Shown: positions 37,057 to 45,565, counted from the stretch's first letter. The stretch is 64,000 bases of DNA from Microbacterium sp. TNHR37B (GCF_001620065.1 NZ_LQGV01000003.1:1293621-1357620); one strand, 5' to 3'. Translations and numbers: made by a program. The notes: generated by a model not told the origin, from the letters alone.

Positions 37057-37698
37057 ATGACGAACAAGGACTTCGACGAGTCGGCCGGCGACGAACGGTC
37101 GCCGAGCGAGGACGCCGCAGGCGCCCGCGACGAGACGCAGTCCTCCGAGGCGGAAGGGGCTGGCCAGGAGCCAGCCCCTTCCCCGCAGGAGGGCGCCGCG
37201 GACGATGCGGACGAACTGACGATCGACGACATCCTGGGCACGGCACAGTCCGATGAGGCGGCGGTGGCCGAAGCGCCCGAGGAGGAGCACGACCTCCTCC
37301 TCGACCTCAAGCGCCTCCAGGCCGAGTACGCCAACTATCGTCGCCGCACCGAGGAGCAGCGCGAGGTCGAGGTCGAGCGCGCGAAGGGCGCCGTGGCCAA
37401 GGGCCTGCTGCCCGTGCTCGACGACCTGGACCGCGCCGAGAAGCACGGCGACCTCGTGGAGGGCTCCGCTCTCCTCGCGATCGCCGAGAAGCTCCGCGCC
37501 GTGGTGACCCGCATGGGAGTCGAGACCTACGGCGCTGCCGGTGAGGCCTTCGACCCGCAGCAGCACGAGGCGATCTTCCAGGCACCCACCCCCGGCACCG
37601 AGACCCCGACGATCCTCGAGGTCGTCGAGATCGGTTACCGTCTGGGCGCCACCGAGCTTCGCCCCGCGAAGGTCGTCGTCGCCGTTCCGGTCGAGTAG
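37057..37698 (+). CDS. grpE: Nucleotide exchange factor GrpE
   Basis: 213 residues; a homodimer that releases ADP from DnaK. The acidic, poorly ordered first 80 residues precede the coiled coil (DLLLDLKRLQAEYANYRRRT) and the GrpE signature region (FDPQQHEAIFQAPTPGTETP ... VVEIGYRLGATELRPAKVVV). It begins 2 nt after the dnaK stop and is translationally coupled to it. An unusual perfect 13-bp inverted repeat lies inside the N-terminal coding part (37152-37182). Confidence 0.97.
   Translation: MTNKDFDESAGDERSPSEDAAGARDETQSSEAEGAGQEPAPSPQEGAADDADELTIDDILGTAQSDEAAVAEAPEEEHDLLLDLKRLQAEYANYRRRTEEQREVEVERAKGAVAKGLLPVLDDLDRAEKHGDLVEGSALLAIAEKLRAVVTRMGVETYGAAGEAFDPQQHEAIFQAPTPGTETPTILEVVEIGYRLGATELRPAKVVVAVPVE
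37152..37182 (+). other. Perfect inverted repeat inside grpE coding sequence
   Basis: GGAAGGGGCTGGC (37152-37164) and GCCAGCCCCTTCC (37170-37182), 13-bp arms with a 5-nt loop, within the disordered GrpE N-terminus. As mRNA it would form a very stable hairpin, perhaps acting on operon polarity or mRNA processing. Confidence 0.6.
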
Positions 37699-37713
37699 GT
37701 CGAGAGGAGGGGT

Positions 37714-38700
37714 ATGGCCAGTCAGGACTGGTTCGACAAGGACTTCTACAAGGTCCTGGGTGTCGCCAAGGACGTCTCCGACGCCGATCTGAAGAAGACG
37801 TACCGCAAGCTGGCGCGTCAGTACCACCCCGACTCGACGCAGGGTGACCCCGCGGCCGAGGCGAAGTTCAAGGAGATCAGCGAGGCGTACGCCGTGCTGA
37901 GCGACAAGGAGCAGCGCGAGGAGTACGACCAGATCCGCGCGATGGGGTCGGGCAGCGCCCGGTTCCAGGCGCCCGGTCCCGGTGGTGCCGGTGGCTTCGA
38001 GGACGTCTTCAGCCGCTTCGGGCGGGGAGGATCCTCGCAAGCCGACTTCGACGACCTGTTCGCGATGTTCGGCGAGCAGACCGGCGGGCGGTTCGGTTCG
38101 GGACGCTTCGGGCAGCCCACGGGAGGCTTCCGCGGCTTCGGTGGTCCGCAGCGCGGGGCCGACGTGACGGCCCGCACGACGCTCGACTTCCAGACGGCGG
38201 TCAAGGGCGAGACGATCACCCTCCAGGGCGAGGACGGCAAGCCGTTCAAGGTCAAGATCCCCGCCGGCGTCTCCGACGGGCAGAAGATCCGTCTGCGCGG
38301 CCGCGGGCGTCCCTCGCCCGACGGGGGTGAGTCCGGCGACATCGTGGTCTCGGTGACGGTGCGGCCGCATCCGGTGTTCACGCGCGACGGACTCAATCTC
38401 CGCGTCACCGTCCCGGTGACCTTCACCGAGGCGGCCCTGGGCGCCACGATCGAGGTGCCCACGCTCGGCGGCGATCCCGTCAAGCTGCGCGTGGCGCCGG
38501 GGACCCCCTCGGGGCGGGTGCTGCGGGTCAAGGGACGCGGAGTGCAGTCGTCCAAGGGAACCGGTGACCTCCTCGCCGAGGTGCAGGTGGCCGTTCCGGC
38601 GCACCTCGACGACCGCGCGCGCGAAGCGCTGGAGAGGTTCCACGAGCTGGAGCCGAAGGAGAACCCGCGCGCAGACCTCATGAGCAAGGCCAAGGAGTAG
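37714..38700 (+). CDS. dnaJ: DnaJ-type co-chaperone lacking the zinc finger
   Basis: 328 residues. The J domain (about 10-75) contains HPD at 38-40. The Gly/Phe-rich region (about 85-145) is followed directly by the two C-terminal beta domains (DVTARTTLDFQTAVKGETIT, VRPHPVFTRDGLNL). The CxxCxGxG zinc-finger repeats of class I DnaJ are absent, so this is a class II/CbpA-like protein, usual for the DnaJ in actinobacterial dnaK operons. GAGAGGAGG precedes the ATG. It stimulates DnaK ATPase and delivers clients. Confidence 0.94.
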   Translation: MASQDWFDKDFYKVLGVAKDVSDADLKKTYRKLARQYHPDSTQGDPAAEAKFKEISEAYAVLSDKEQREEYDQIRAMGSGSARFQAPGPGGAGGFEDVFSRFGRGGSSQADFDDLFAMFGEQTGGRFGSGRFGQPTGGFRGFGGPQRGADVTARTTLDFQTAVKGETITLQGEDGKPFKVKIPAGVSDGQKIRLRGRGRPSPDGGESGDIVVSVTVRPHPVFTRDGLNLRVTVPVTFTEAALGATIEVPTLGGDPVKLRVAPGTPSGRVLRVKGRGVQSSKGTGDLLAEVQVAVPAHLDDRAREALERFHELEPKENPRADLMSKAKE

Positions 38701-38793
38701 GCGCAGGGGTTCCGCTTTCGCGGCTGCGCTTCTCGTAGGCACACGCCGGGTAGGCACACTGTTCGCAGGGACACTCGACAGAAGGAGGCGATC

Positions 38794-39222
38794 ATGACCG
38801 ACGAGGTCGATGAAGAGACGCCGATCTTCGCGATCGCGGCGGCGGCGGAGCTGTCGGGCCTGCATCCGCAGACCCTTCGGCAGTACGACCGTCTCGGGCT
38901 CGTGGTGCCGGGGCGCACGCAGGGAGGGTCGCGCCGGTACTCCCTCCGTCACGTCAAGCAGTTGCGTGAGGTGGCCGCCCTCTCGGCCGAGGGCATGAGC
39001 CTTCCCGCGATCTCCCGGATCATCGAGCTCGAGAACCAGGTGCGCACGCTCCGTCGGCACGTCGACGACCTCGAGCAGCGCCTCCGCGACGAGGTGGATC
39101 AGCGCCGCGGTGCCCGCGTCTTCGCCGCTGGTGCCACCGGTTCGGTCGTCACCCTCCGGCATGGCACCCGCGTGCGGCGTGCCACCGAGGTCGTCGTCTG
39201 GCGCCCGCCGCTGGAAGAGTAG
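38794..39222 (+). CDS. hspR: Heat-shock repressor HspR (MerR family)
   Basis: 142 residues. The MerR-type helix-turn-helix FAIAAAAELSGLHPQTLRQYDRLGLVVPGR (given in part: AELSGLHPQTLRQYDRLG, 18-35) and the wing SRRYSLRHVKQLREV are typical of HspR, which binds HAIR sites with DnaK as co-repressor. A coiled-coil dimerisation helix follows (RIIELENQVRTLRRHVDDLE), then a short basic C-terminus. GAAGGAGG lies 7 nt before the ATG. Last gene of the dnaK operon. The 93-nt gap to dnaJ contains two GTAGGCACAC direct repeats. Targets in this window: dnaK and clpB. Confidence 0.95.
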   Translation: MTDEVDEETPIFAIAAAAELSGLHPQTLRQYDRLGLVVPGRTQGGSRRYSLRHVKQLREVAALSAEGMSLPAISRIIELENQVRTLRRHVDDLEQRLRDEVDQRRGARVFAAGATGSVVTLRHGTRVRRATEVVVWRPPLEE

Positions 39223-39275
39223 CCCGGCCCGTCCGGACGCGTTCGCGGCTTCCCGTGTCACCCTGTCCGTCGTGC

Positions 39276-39354
39276 ACAACGGCGGACGTGAGAAGCGACA
39301 CGCGGGTGCGCGACGCGTGCGGTCCGGCGTGTCGGCCCGCGGATCCGCCATTGT
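39276..39354. repeat. Family B 79-bp nested palindrome, copy B1
   Basis: Outer arms ACAACGGCGGA and TCCGCCATTGT (one mismatch), with inner CGACACGC and GCGTGTCG placed as in the other B copies. Flanked by GTGC/GCAC. It lies between hspR and the first gene of the D-arabinan locus, at its left edge. Confidence 0.85.
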
Positions 39355-39360
39355 GCACGG

Positions 39361-39408
39361 GCGGCGCTGTGCACCGGCGGCGCTGTGCACGGGCGGCGCT
39401 GTGCACGG
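39361..39408. repeat. Three tandem 16-bp repeats next to B1
   Basis: GCGGCGCTGTGCACSG repeated three times without gaps. Each unit contains GTGCAC, which also forms the outer end of palindrome B1, so the array may have arisen by slippage at that end. Confidence 0.7.
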
Positions 39409-39431
39409 GCCGGGGCGACGGGGCCCGGGTG

Positions 39432-40406
39432 TCAGGAGGCGGTGTCGTCCAGGGGATCGACGAAGAACCGGAGGGCGGCGCCCTGGCGGAACGGTTCGAC
39501 GATTTCGAGGTTCTCGTAGGCGACACCGCCGGGGATCGGCGACGCGCTCGCCCAGTACGCCCAGCGCCCATTCACCTGCGCCACGAGGGCCGGGTGCGGG
39601 TCGTCGACGCGCCATCCCTGCCTGGCGCGACGCCCTTCGAAACGCCAGTGCGCGTGGGTGTCGTCAGCGTAGGTCACCGAGAGCGGATCACGCTCGTCGC
39701 CCGTCGCCGTGACGACGGCGGCGTTGCCGTCCCGCGCGAGGAGAGGCAGCGGGAACCGGGCGTGCTCGGTGAAGTCGGTGCGCGTGAAGCCGGGCCACAG
39801 CTCGCGTGGATGCACGACACGGTCGGCCAAGTGGAGCTCGCGGAGCCGAGCCCAGTTGCCCATCGTCGCCGTGAGGACGAGGTGGGCGAGGGGCACCGAG
39901 CTGTCGCGCGCGAACCCGGCGAGCTCGACCTCGTGTGGGCGGTCGGCGCGGAGGCGCACGCGTACCGCGACGTCCGCGCCGTTGTCGAAGCGCTCGACGC
40001 CCACCCACACGGTCAGGCGCGGGTTCCCGTCGACCTCGTCGATCACTCCCGACGCCGGCGCGGACGGGTCGCCGGGAACGGCGGCGTCCTCGAACGTGTT
40101 CGCCGACCACAGCCGTTTGCCGGCCTGACCGGGGTCGAGCGTGCTCGGCTCGAGTTCCGAGAACCCGCGCGCGGTGGCGCCGTCGGGGATGGGCTCGATC
40201 GCGACGAAGTTGATGAGCCGCTCGTGCGGGTGGTCGAGGTACGGCGTGAAGATCCGAAGCAGCCCGCGCGGCCCGGGAGTGGGAGGGAGGCCCACCTGCA
40301 GCGCGCCGGGCAGTCCCCAGCGCGGCTCGTCTCCCAGGCCGCGGCGGGGGCGGATCCACTCGGCAGAGGTGGGCGGGGGGAGGGTCGGTTCTGTCGACGG
40401 TGACAT
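39432..40406 (-). CDS. Unknown protein of the D-arabinan locus
   Basis: 324 residues, predicted cytoplasmic: no signal peptide or membrane helix. It is rich in beta strands and aromatic residues (WSANTFEDA, LTVWVGVERFDNGADVAVRV, HWRFEGRRARQGWRVDDPHP, GRWAYWASASPIPGG), suggesting a jelly-roll or sugar-binding beta-sandwich. I recognise no family. I chose the ATG at 40406, which has GGAG at the right spacing; an ATG eight codons upstream has none. It is divergent from the GH183 lipoprotein gene and shares with it an operator of the locus (40431-40442), so it probably acts on D-arabinan fragments or D-arabinose, for example as a glycosidase of a new type, a debranching esterase or an epimerase-like enzyme. 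Confidence 0.7.
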   Translation of the reverse strand: MSPSTEPTLPPPTSAEWIRPRRGLGDEPRWGLPGALQVGLPPTPGPRGLLRIFTPYLDHPHERLINFVAIEPIPDGATARGFSELEPSTLDPGQAGKRLWSANTFEDAAVPGDPSAPASGVIDEVDGNPRLTVWVGVERFDNGADVAVRVRLRADRPHEVELAGFARDSSVPLAHLVLTATMGNWARLRELHLADRVVHPRELWPGFTRTDFTEHARFPLPLLARDGNAAVVTATGDERDPLSVTYADDTHAHWRFEGRRARQGWRVDDPHPALVAQVNGRWAYWASASPIPGGVAYENLEIVEPFRQGAALRFFVDPLDDTAS

Positions 40407-40430
40407 GTCGCTCCGAGGGCCAGGAATCAT

Positions 40431-40442
40431 GGAATCGATTTC
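40431..40442. promoter_or_regulatory. LacI-type operator O1 between divergent genes
   Basis: GGAATCGATTTC, one mismatch from the palindrome GAAATCGATTTC, flanked by T and A. It lies between the unknown gene and the GH183 lipoprotein gene and could repress both. Confidence 0.8.
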
Positions 40443-40446
40443 ATGC

Positions 40447-40452
40447 TAGCGT
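40447..40452 (+). promoter_or_regulatory. -10 box of leaderless GH183 lipoprotein transcript
   Basis: TAGCGT ends six bases before the ATG at 40459. The operator O1 lies directly upstream, between -35 and -10. Confidence 0.55.
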
Positions 40453-40458
40453 GCCCGC

Positions 40459-41667
40459 ATGCGGATGCACGAGCAGTTCCTCGGTGGCCCGACGTCCCGC
40501 CCGCCCCGGCGGTCGCGACCGCATCCTCGGCGGTGGTGGGCCTCGGCGGGAGGGGTCGCGCTGGCGGTGGCGATCAGTGCCTGCGCCCCATCCCCAGACG
40601 ACCCGACACCGATGCATGCAGACCTCGATGCCCCGTTCGTCTTGACCGGAGTGAGCGGGGTCACCCAGATCGCCCAGCTGACCGGACCGGACGGGATCAA
40701 CGACACTCCGGCGGCCGGAGTCGCCGGCACCGATCTCGGCTGGATGCTGGCCGCCGGCGACCGCACGCTGTTCGTGTTCGGCGACACCTTCGGCGATCGA
40801 GCGCCCGACGCAGTGGGAGCACAGGGCGGCTTTTGGCGGTCGAATGTGTCGGCATGGACGACCGACGACGACCCGTCCGACGGCATCACGTTCGATGGCT
40901 GGGCGCCCGCCGACGACCTCGGGCTCGCGGAGGCGCTGGTCGAGGGCGAGCACGATGCCAACGACGGAACCGGCGAGGTGACGAAGATCCCCACGGGCGG
41001 CTTCGCCGTGGGCGAGGCGCTCTATCTCTCGTACATGTCGGTGTCGTTCTGGGGAGAGCCCGGCGCCTGGGAGGCGGCCTACGCGGGCCTTGCCCGATCG
41101 ATCGACGGCGGGCGTTCGTGGGAGCCTCTCGCGGCGCCTCGCTGGGCGGGCACCTCGAACTTCGTGCAGGTGGCGAGCGCCCTCGTCTCCGAGGACGGTG
41201 CGGACTACGTGTATCTCTGGGGCATCCCCGCCGGGCGCTTCGGCGACGTGCAGCTGATGCGGGTGCGGGCATCGACGGCAGCGGTGGAGGACCCCTCGGC
41301 GTACGAGTACTTCGCCGGCGCGGACGAGGAGGGCGGGGCCCGGTGGTCGCCCGACGAGGCAGCCGCCGAGACCGTCCTGGCGGGCACGATCGGCGAGCTG
41401 TCGGTGATGTGGTCGAGCTACCTCGAGCGGTGGGTGATGACCTACTCGGATGGGGGCAGTGCCTACATCCGCGAGGGGTTGTCTCCGTGGGGTCCGTGGG
41501 GTGAGCCGATCCAGATCGCCGCGCCGTCGGACTACCCCGGGCTCTATGCGCCGTACCTCCATCCGCGTTACGTCGACGACGGGGGTCGCCGGCTCTACTT
41601 CACGATGTCGCTCTGGGGGCCGTACAACGTGTTCTGGTTCTCCCTCGACCTCGAACGCGCGGACTGA
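40459..41667 (+). CDS. GH183 (DUF4185) endo-D-arabinanase-like lipoprotein
   Basis: 402 residues. The basic N-terminus, hydrophobic core and lipobox AISAC (C42) mark a surface lipoprotein. The rest is a DUF4185 five-bladed-propeller-type domain. The motif GTDLGW with D92 and the strand FVFGDTFGD with D109 are shared with the second DUF4185 protein here and are the best catalytic candidates. DUF4185 has been reported as GH183, endo-acting on the D-arabinan of mycobacterial arabinogalactan/lipoarabinomannan. It is predicted leaderless and controlled through operator O1. As a surface-anchored enzyme it would produce oligosaccharides close to the importer encoded next. Confidence 0.85.
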   Translation: MRMHEQFLGGPTSRPPRRSRPHPRRWWASAGGVALAVAISACAPSPDDPTPMHADLDAPFVLTGVSGVTQIAQLTGPDGINDTPAAGVAGTDLGWMLAAGDRTLFVFGDTFGDRAPDAVGAQGGFWRSNVSAWTTDDDPSDGITFDGWAPADDLGLAEALVEGEHDANDGTGEVTKIPTGGFAVGEALYLSYMSVSFWGEPGAWEAAYAGLARSIDGGRSWEPLAAPRWAGTSNFVQVASALVSEDGADYVYLWGIPAGRFGDVQLMRVRASTAAVEDPSAYEYFAGADEEGGARWSPDEAAAETVLAGTIGELSVMWSSYLERWVMTYSDGGSAYIREGLSPWGPWGEPIQIAAPSDYPGLYAPYLHPRYVDDGGRRLYFTMSLWGPYNVFWFSLDLERAD

Positions 41668-41703
41668 TCCGCCGGGCACTCGGGTGACTGCCAGGAACGG
41701 CAA

Positions 41704-41732
41704 TTGCGCTTGAAATCGATTTCGCCTATGGT
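41704..41732 (+). promoter_or_regulatory. ABC operon promoter with LacI operator O2 in the spacer
   Basis: TTGCGC (41704-41709), a 17-nt spacer and TATGGT (41727-41732). The perfect palindrome GAAATCGATTTC (41712-41723) fills the spacer, so bound repressor would exclude polymerase. Confidence 0.85.
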
Positions 41733-41848
41733 GGCTTTCGACGAGGTCGACGGCGATCCGCCCGACATACCCGCCTCGGCACCGCATCGACAGCGATGCC
41801 GGACACAGCAACGACGCATGGGCGCGTCGAGTTCCTGAGGAGGAGCGA

Positions 41849-43195
41849 ATGTACACAAGGAAGGCTCGGCTCGCGGCGGCGTTCGTCGCCACGGTCGCGG
41901 CAGGCACGCTGCTGGCCGGGTGCGCCGGAGGAAACCCCGGCGACACCGGCTCCGACGGCGTCACCACCATCCAGTTCTGGCACCGCACGTTCACGCCGGC
42001 CGAGAACGAGTGGTACGCCGGCATCGTGAAGAAGTTCAACGCCGCGCAGGACAAGGTGAAGGTCGTCGACACCGAGGTGCCCGCCGACGCGTGGGACCAG
42101 AAGATGAAGGCCGCGCAGGCCGCCGGCAAGGCGCCCGACATCTACACGCACTCCGGGTCCATCCAAGACGCCGTGAACGCGGGACAGCTCCACGAGCTGA
42201 ACGGCATCGTCTCCGACGACGCGCTCGGCCAGATCATCGACGCGGCCAAGCCCGTCTCGGCGATCGGTGACACCTATTACGCCTACCCGCTGCTGCTGGA
42301 ACCCCAGACCGTGCTGTTCTGGAACAAGGACATGGTCAGCGCCGCGGGATTGGACGCCGAGAAGGGTCCCGCCACCTGGGACGAGCTGCTCGCCGCGTGC
42401 GCCGCGATCCAGCCGACCCTCGACAAGGGCCAGTACTGCATCTCCCCGGCCAGTGACGCCGTCACCTTCGCGTGGTCGACGGTCGGGCAGCAGTTCAACT
42501 TCTCCGGGCACACGGCCCTCACCGACGACTGGACCGCGCCGAACATCAACGACGCGGGCTACGCCGACCTCATGGCCAACTACAAGAAGCTCTGGGACAA
42601 CGGCTACATGCCCAAGCAGGCGCTCGCCGCCTATGTCGAGGGCAAGGACTTCGGTGAGAAGAAGGTCGCCTTCAAGGTGTCCGGCTCGTGGATGATGTCG
42701 GAGATCGGCTCCGACTACCCCGACCTGCTCGCCAAGACCGGCATCGGGGCCTTCCCCGACGCCACGGGCTCGACCGGTCGCACCGCCACCACTCTCGGCA
42801 ACTTCAAGTGGGTCGTCGACGCCAAGTCGAAGAACGCCGACGCCGCCGGCGCCTTCCTGGAGTGGGCGATCGCCGGTGACCCGCAGAACGTCGTGCCCTT
42901 CTTCGTCGACACGCAGTTCACGAAGGTGCCGGTGCGTACCTCCGTGCAGGACGCCGTGGCCGCCAGTGACGAGGCCGCCGATGCACCGTGGTCGGGTGTC
43001 ATCGTCAACGACATCGCCCCGACCGCCATCCCTGAGCCGACCTACCCGTGGGATGTCTCCCTGGCCGTCGGAACGGCGATGGAGTCGGTCATGAAGGGTG
43101 CCGCCACACCCGAAGCCGCCGTCAAGACGGCCGAGGACGCGATCGCCAAGGTGATCCAGCAGCAGGACCTTCCCAGCAAGGCACCGAAGAACTAG
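41849..43195 (+). CDS. ABC sugar transporter substrate-binding lipoprotein (D-arabinan oligosaccharides?)
   Basis: 448 residues. The signal peptide ends in the lipobox LLAGC; the mature protein is a family 1 extracellular sugar-binding protein (TTIQFWHRTFTPAENEW, VAFKVSGSWMMSEIG). GAGGAGCG precedes the ATG. It is the first gene of an SBP-permease-permease operon directly controlled by operator O2, flanked by GH183 genes, so D-arabinan oligosaccharides are the likely ligand. A perfect 14-bp hairpin follows the stop. Confidence 0.93.
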   Translation: MYTRKARLAAAFVATVAAGTLLAGCAGGNPGDTGSDGVTTIQFWHRTFTPAENEWYAGIVKKFNAAQDKVKVVDTEVPADAWDQKMKAAQAAGKAPDIYTHSGSIQDAVNAGQLHELNGIVSDDALGQIIDAAKPVSAIGDTYYAYPLLLEPQTVLFWNKDMVSAAGLDAEKGPATWDELLAACAAIQPTLDKGQYCISPASDAVTFAWSTVGQQFNFSGHTALTDDWTAPNINDAGYADLMANYKKLWDNGYMPKQALAAYVEGKDFGEKKVAFKVSGSWMMSEIGSDYPDLLAKTGIGAFPDATGSTGRTATTLGNFKWVVDAKSKNADAAGAFLEWAIAGDPQNVVPFFVDTQFTKVPVRTSVQDAVAASDEAADAPWSGVIVNDIAPTAIPEPTYPWDVSLAVGTAMESVMKGAATPEAAVKTAEDAIAKVIQQQDLPSKAPKN

Positions 43196-43204
43196 CGTCT
43201 GACG

Positions 43205-43236
43205 GGTTCGGGGGCCGGTGCGCCGGCCCCCGAACC
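43205..43236 (+). other. Intercistronic hairpin after SBP gene
   Basis: Perfect 14-bp arms GGTTCGGGGGCCGG and CCGGCCCCCGAACC with a TGCG loop, 9 nt after the SBP stop and before the permease. It is in the same position as the hairpin at 32962 in the other ABC operon; it probably sets SBP:permease stoichiometry. Confidence 0.78.
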
Positions 43237-43262
43237 GCAACGACTCACGGATGGGGTGACAG

Positions 43263-44231
43263 ATGACCGGGACGCAGCAGGTGGCGACGCCCGCCGCCGA
43301 GGTGGCGCTCATGCCCGCGACGCGCACGGGCCGGCGGCGCACGGCGAGGCCGGTGCGGCCGCCGCGGCGCGACGGCAGGATCGCCTACCTGATGATCCTT
43401 CCCGCCGTCGTCATGCTCGGGATCTTCGTGATCTGGCCGGCCGTCTACGCGGCCTTCCTCTCCTTCCAGGAGTGGAGCTTCTACAAGGACCCGGAGTTCG
43501 TCGGCTGGCGCAACTACGTCAATGTCCTGACCGACCCGCTGTTCTGGGCCTCGATCGGTCGCGGCTTCGCGTTCGTCGCGATGACCGTGCCGGTCATGCT
43601 CGTCCTCGCGTTCCTCTTCGCGAGTCTCGTCGTGGCGGTCTCCCGCCGCTTCGCCAGCCTGCTGAAGGTGAGCATCTACATTCCGACGATCATCTCGGCC
43701 GTCATCGCCTCGATCGTCTTCGCGCTCATCTACGACTATTCCGGGGGACTCCTCAACGCGCTCCTGGCGACCTTCGGCATCGACCCGGTGGCCTGGATCG
43801 GCGACCCGTCGTGGGCGCTGCTGGCGATCGCCGTGCCGGCCATCTGGCTCGGCATGGGCCTGACCTCGCTCATCATGGTCGCCGGCATGGTCGACATCCC
43901 CGGCGAGTACTACGAGGCGGCCGCGATGGAGGGTGCCAACTGGTGGCAGAAGACCTTCTTCATCACCATCCCGCAGCTGAAGAACATCCTGCTGTACCTC
44001 CTGATCACCGGCTTCGTCGCCGCGATCCAGCAATTCGAGCTGCCCCTCGTCATGACCCAGGGCGGGCCGCTCGATTCGACCACTCTGCCGAACCTCTTCA
44101 TCTTCAATCACTTCCGCAACGACATCAACGCGGGCTACTCGATCGCCGCGGCACTCCTGCTGTTCGTGGTGCTGGGAAGCGTGTCGGCGCTCGTGTTCAA
44201 GTTCGTGAACTCCGAAAGGCTGGTGGACTGA
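43263..44231 (+). CDS. ABC sugar transporter permease (MalF type)
   Basis: 322 residues. The Arg/Pro-rich cytoplasmic N-terminus is followed by six membrane helices. EAA loop: GEYYEAAAMEGANWWQKTFF. The ATG at 43263 follows GATGGGGTGACAG. It ends 1 nt before the next permease. With its partner it forms the channel for the sugar bound by the upstream SBP. Confidence 0.94.
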   Translation: MTGTQQVATPAAEVALMPATRTGRRRTARPVRPPRRDGRIAYLMILPAVVMLGIFVIWPAVYAAFLSFQEWSFYKDPEFVGWRNYVNVLTDPLFWASIGRGFAFVAMTVPVMLVLAFLFASLVVAVSRRFASLLKVSIYIPTIISAVIASIVFALIYDYSGGLLNALLATFGIDPVAWIGDPSWALLAIAVPAIWLGMGLTSLIMVAGMVDIPGEYYEAAAMEGANWWQKTFFITIPQLKNILLYLLITGFVAAIQQFELPLVMTQGGPLDSTTLPNLFIFNHFRNDINAGYSIAAALLLFVVLGSVSALVFKFVNSERLVD

Positions 44232-44232
44232 C

Positions 44233-45126
44233 ATGGCCGTCGTCACCGACGTCGCCCGCGACAGCGCCCCCGCCGCGGCGCCCGTCCGTCGCCGCCCGCA
44301 GCGCACCGGCAGCTGGTGGTTCTACGCCATCGGCAAGGGGGTGGTCGGGGCGGTCTTCGTGCTCCTGGCGCTGTTCCCGCTCGCGTGGATGGTGATCGCG
44401 GGCTTCAAGACCCGCACCGAAGTCGTCGCCACTCCGTTCCAGTTCTTCCCCGAGGTGTGGAAGTGGGAGAACTACGTCCAGATCCTCGCCGATCCGACCT
44501 TCGCCTGGACGATGACGTGGACGTTCTTCGGCGCCGTCCTGTTCACCCTCCTCTCCCTGAGCGTCAACTCCTTGGCCGCCTACGCGTTCGCCCGGCTCGA
44601 GTTCCGCTTCAAGCGCACGCTGTGGGTCACGATCATCACGACGATGTTCATCCCGGGGATGACGATCCTGCTCACGAGCTTCATCGTCGTCACCCGGCTG
44701 GGGATGCTCGACAGTCTCGCCGTGCTGGTGCTCCCCGGGGCCGCGAGCGCCGCGACGATCTTCTTCATCCGCCAGTTCTACCTGAGCATCCCGTCGAGCC
44801 TCGAGGAGGCGGCGATGCTCGACGGCTGCGGGCGGTTCGCGATCTTCTGGCGCCTGTTCCTCCCGCTCTCCAAGCCGCCGTTCGTCGTGATGGGGATCAC
44901 GTCGTTCCTCGCGTACTGGAACTCGTACGTGTGGCCGATCCTCACCATCACGAGCCCGGAGCGGTTCGTCGTGCAGCAGTACCTCGCGACCTTCCGGTCC
45001 GAGCGGGCGAGCGAGCTGGGGCTGCTGATGGCGGGGTCGACCCTCGCCGCGGCGCCGGTGATCATCCTCTTCCTCATCTTCCAGCGTCAGATCATCGGCA
45101 ACATCAAGATGGCCGGTCTGAAGTAG
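44233..45126 (+). CDS. ABC sugar transporter permease (MalG type)
   Basis: 297 residues, six membrane helices, EAA loop SLEEAAMLDGCGRFAIFWRL. Last gene of the importer operon. No ATP-binding subunit is present, so a general MsiK-like ATPase is presumed. It is followed by a minisatellite and three family B palindromes before the convergent GH183 gene. Confidence 0.94.
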   Translation: MAVVTDVARDSAPAAAPVRRRPQRTGSWWFYAIGKGVVGAVFVLLALFPLAWMVIAGFKTRTEVVATPFQFFPEVWKWENYVQILADPTFAWTMTWTFFGAVLFTLLSLSVNSLAAYAFARLEFRFKRTLWVTIITTMFIPGMTILLTSFIVVTRLGMLDSLAVLVLPGAASAATIFFIRQFYLSIPSSLEEAAMLDGCGRFAIFWRLFLPLSKPPFVVMGITSFLAYWNSYVWPILTITSPERFVVQQYLATFRSERASELGLLMAGSTLAAAPVIILFLIFQRQIIGNIKMAGLK

Positions 45127-45200
45127 CCGGACTCCGTCGGCGGTTCCCGGGGTGGCCGGGGTTGTGCGACGTGGCGTGGCGGTTCCGGGACGTGGCGGTG

Positions 45201-45324
45201 CGGGACGGTGGCGGTGCGGTAGCCGGGACGGTGCGGCGGCGGGACGGTGGCGGTGCGGTAGCCGGGACGGTGGCGGTGCGGTAGCCGGGACGGTGCGGCG
45301 GCGGGACGGTGGCGGTGCGGTAGC
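45201..45324. repeat. Minisatellite, 23-bp unit with 16-bp variant
   Basis: CGGGACGGTGGCGGTGCGGTAGC occurs four times exactly (45201, 45240, 45263 and 45302), twice followed by the shortened 16-bp unit CGGGACGGTGCGGCGG. Identical copies indicate recent amplification. It is not a CRISPR: there are no unique spacers. Confidence 0.85.
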
Positions 45325-45350
45325 CGGGCACCCGGATCTGTACCCGGAAC

Positions 45351-45429
45351 ACAACGGCGGACTACGCGCCGCGACACCCCGGTGGAGGGTGGATTCCACC
45401 GGGGGGTCGTGCGTCTGATCCGCCGTTGT
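45351..45429. repeat. Family B 79-bp nested palindrome, copy B2
   Basis: Outer arms ACAACGGCGGA/TCCGCCGTTGT. The inner stem CGACACCCCGGTGGA pairs with TCCACCGGGGGGTCG, a near-perfect second hairpin within the first. Confidence 0.9.
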
Positions 45430-45565
45430 GCCCCGGGGAGCGCCCGGCGCGTGCTCAGCCCGGCGCCCGCGAGCCCGGATCCAGTCCGCGCCACCCCCCC
45501 AACCCGGCACTGGCACCGGCTCCCGGCCGCGGCCCGGCACCGGCACCCGCCCACCGGCGCCCGAC

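Noticed and set aside
37714..38700. Frameshift or deletion explaining the missing DnaJ zinc finger
   Set aside because: The frame is intact and the Gly/Phe region joins the C-terminal beta domain normally; this is the class II architecture usual for such operons.
45201..45324. CRISPR-like array
   Set aside because: Units are 16-23 bp, directly adjacent, without unique spacers, and no cas genes are near.
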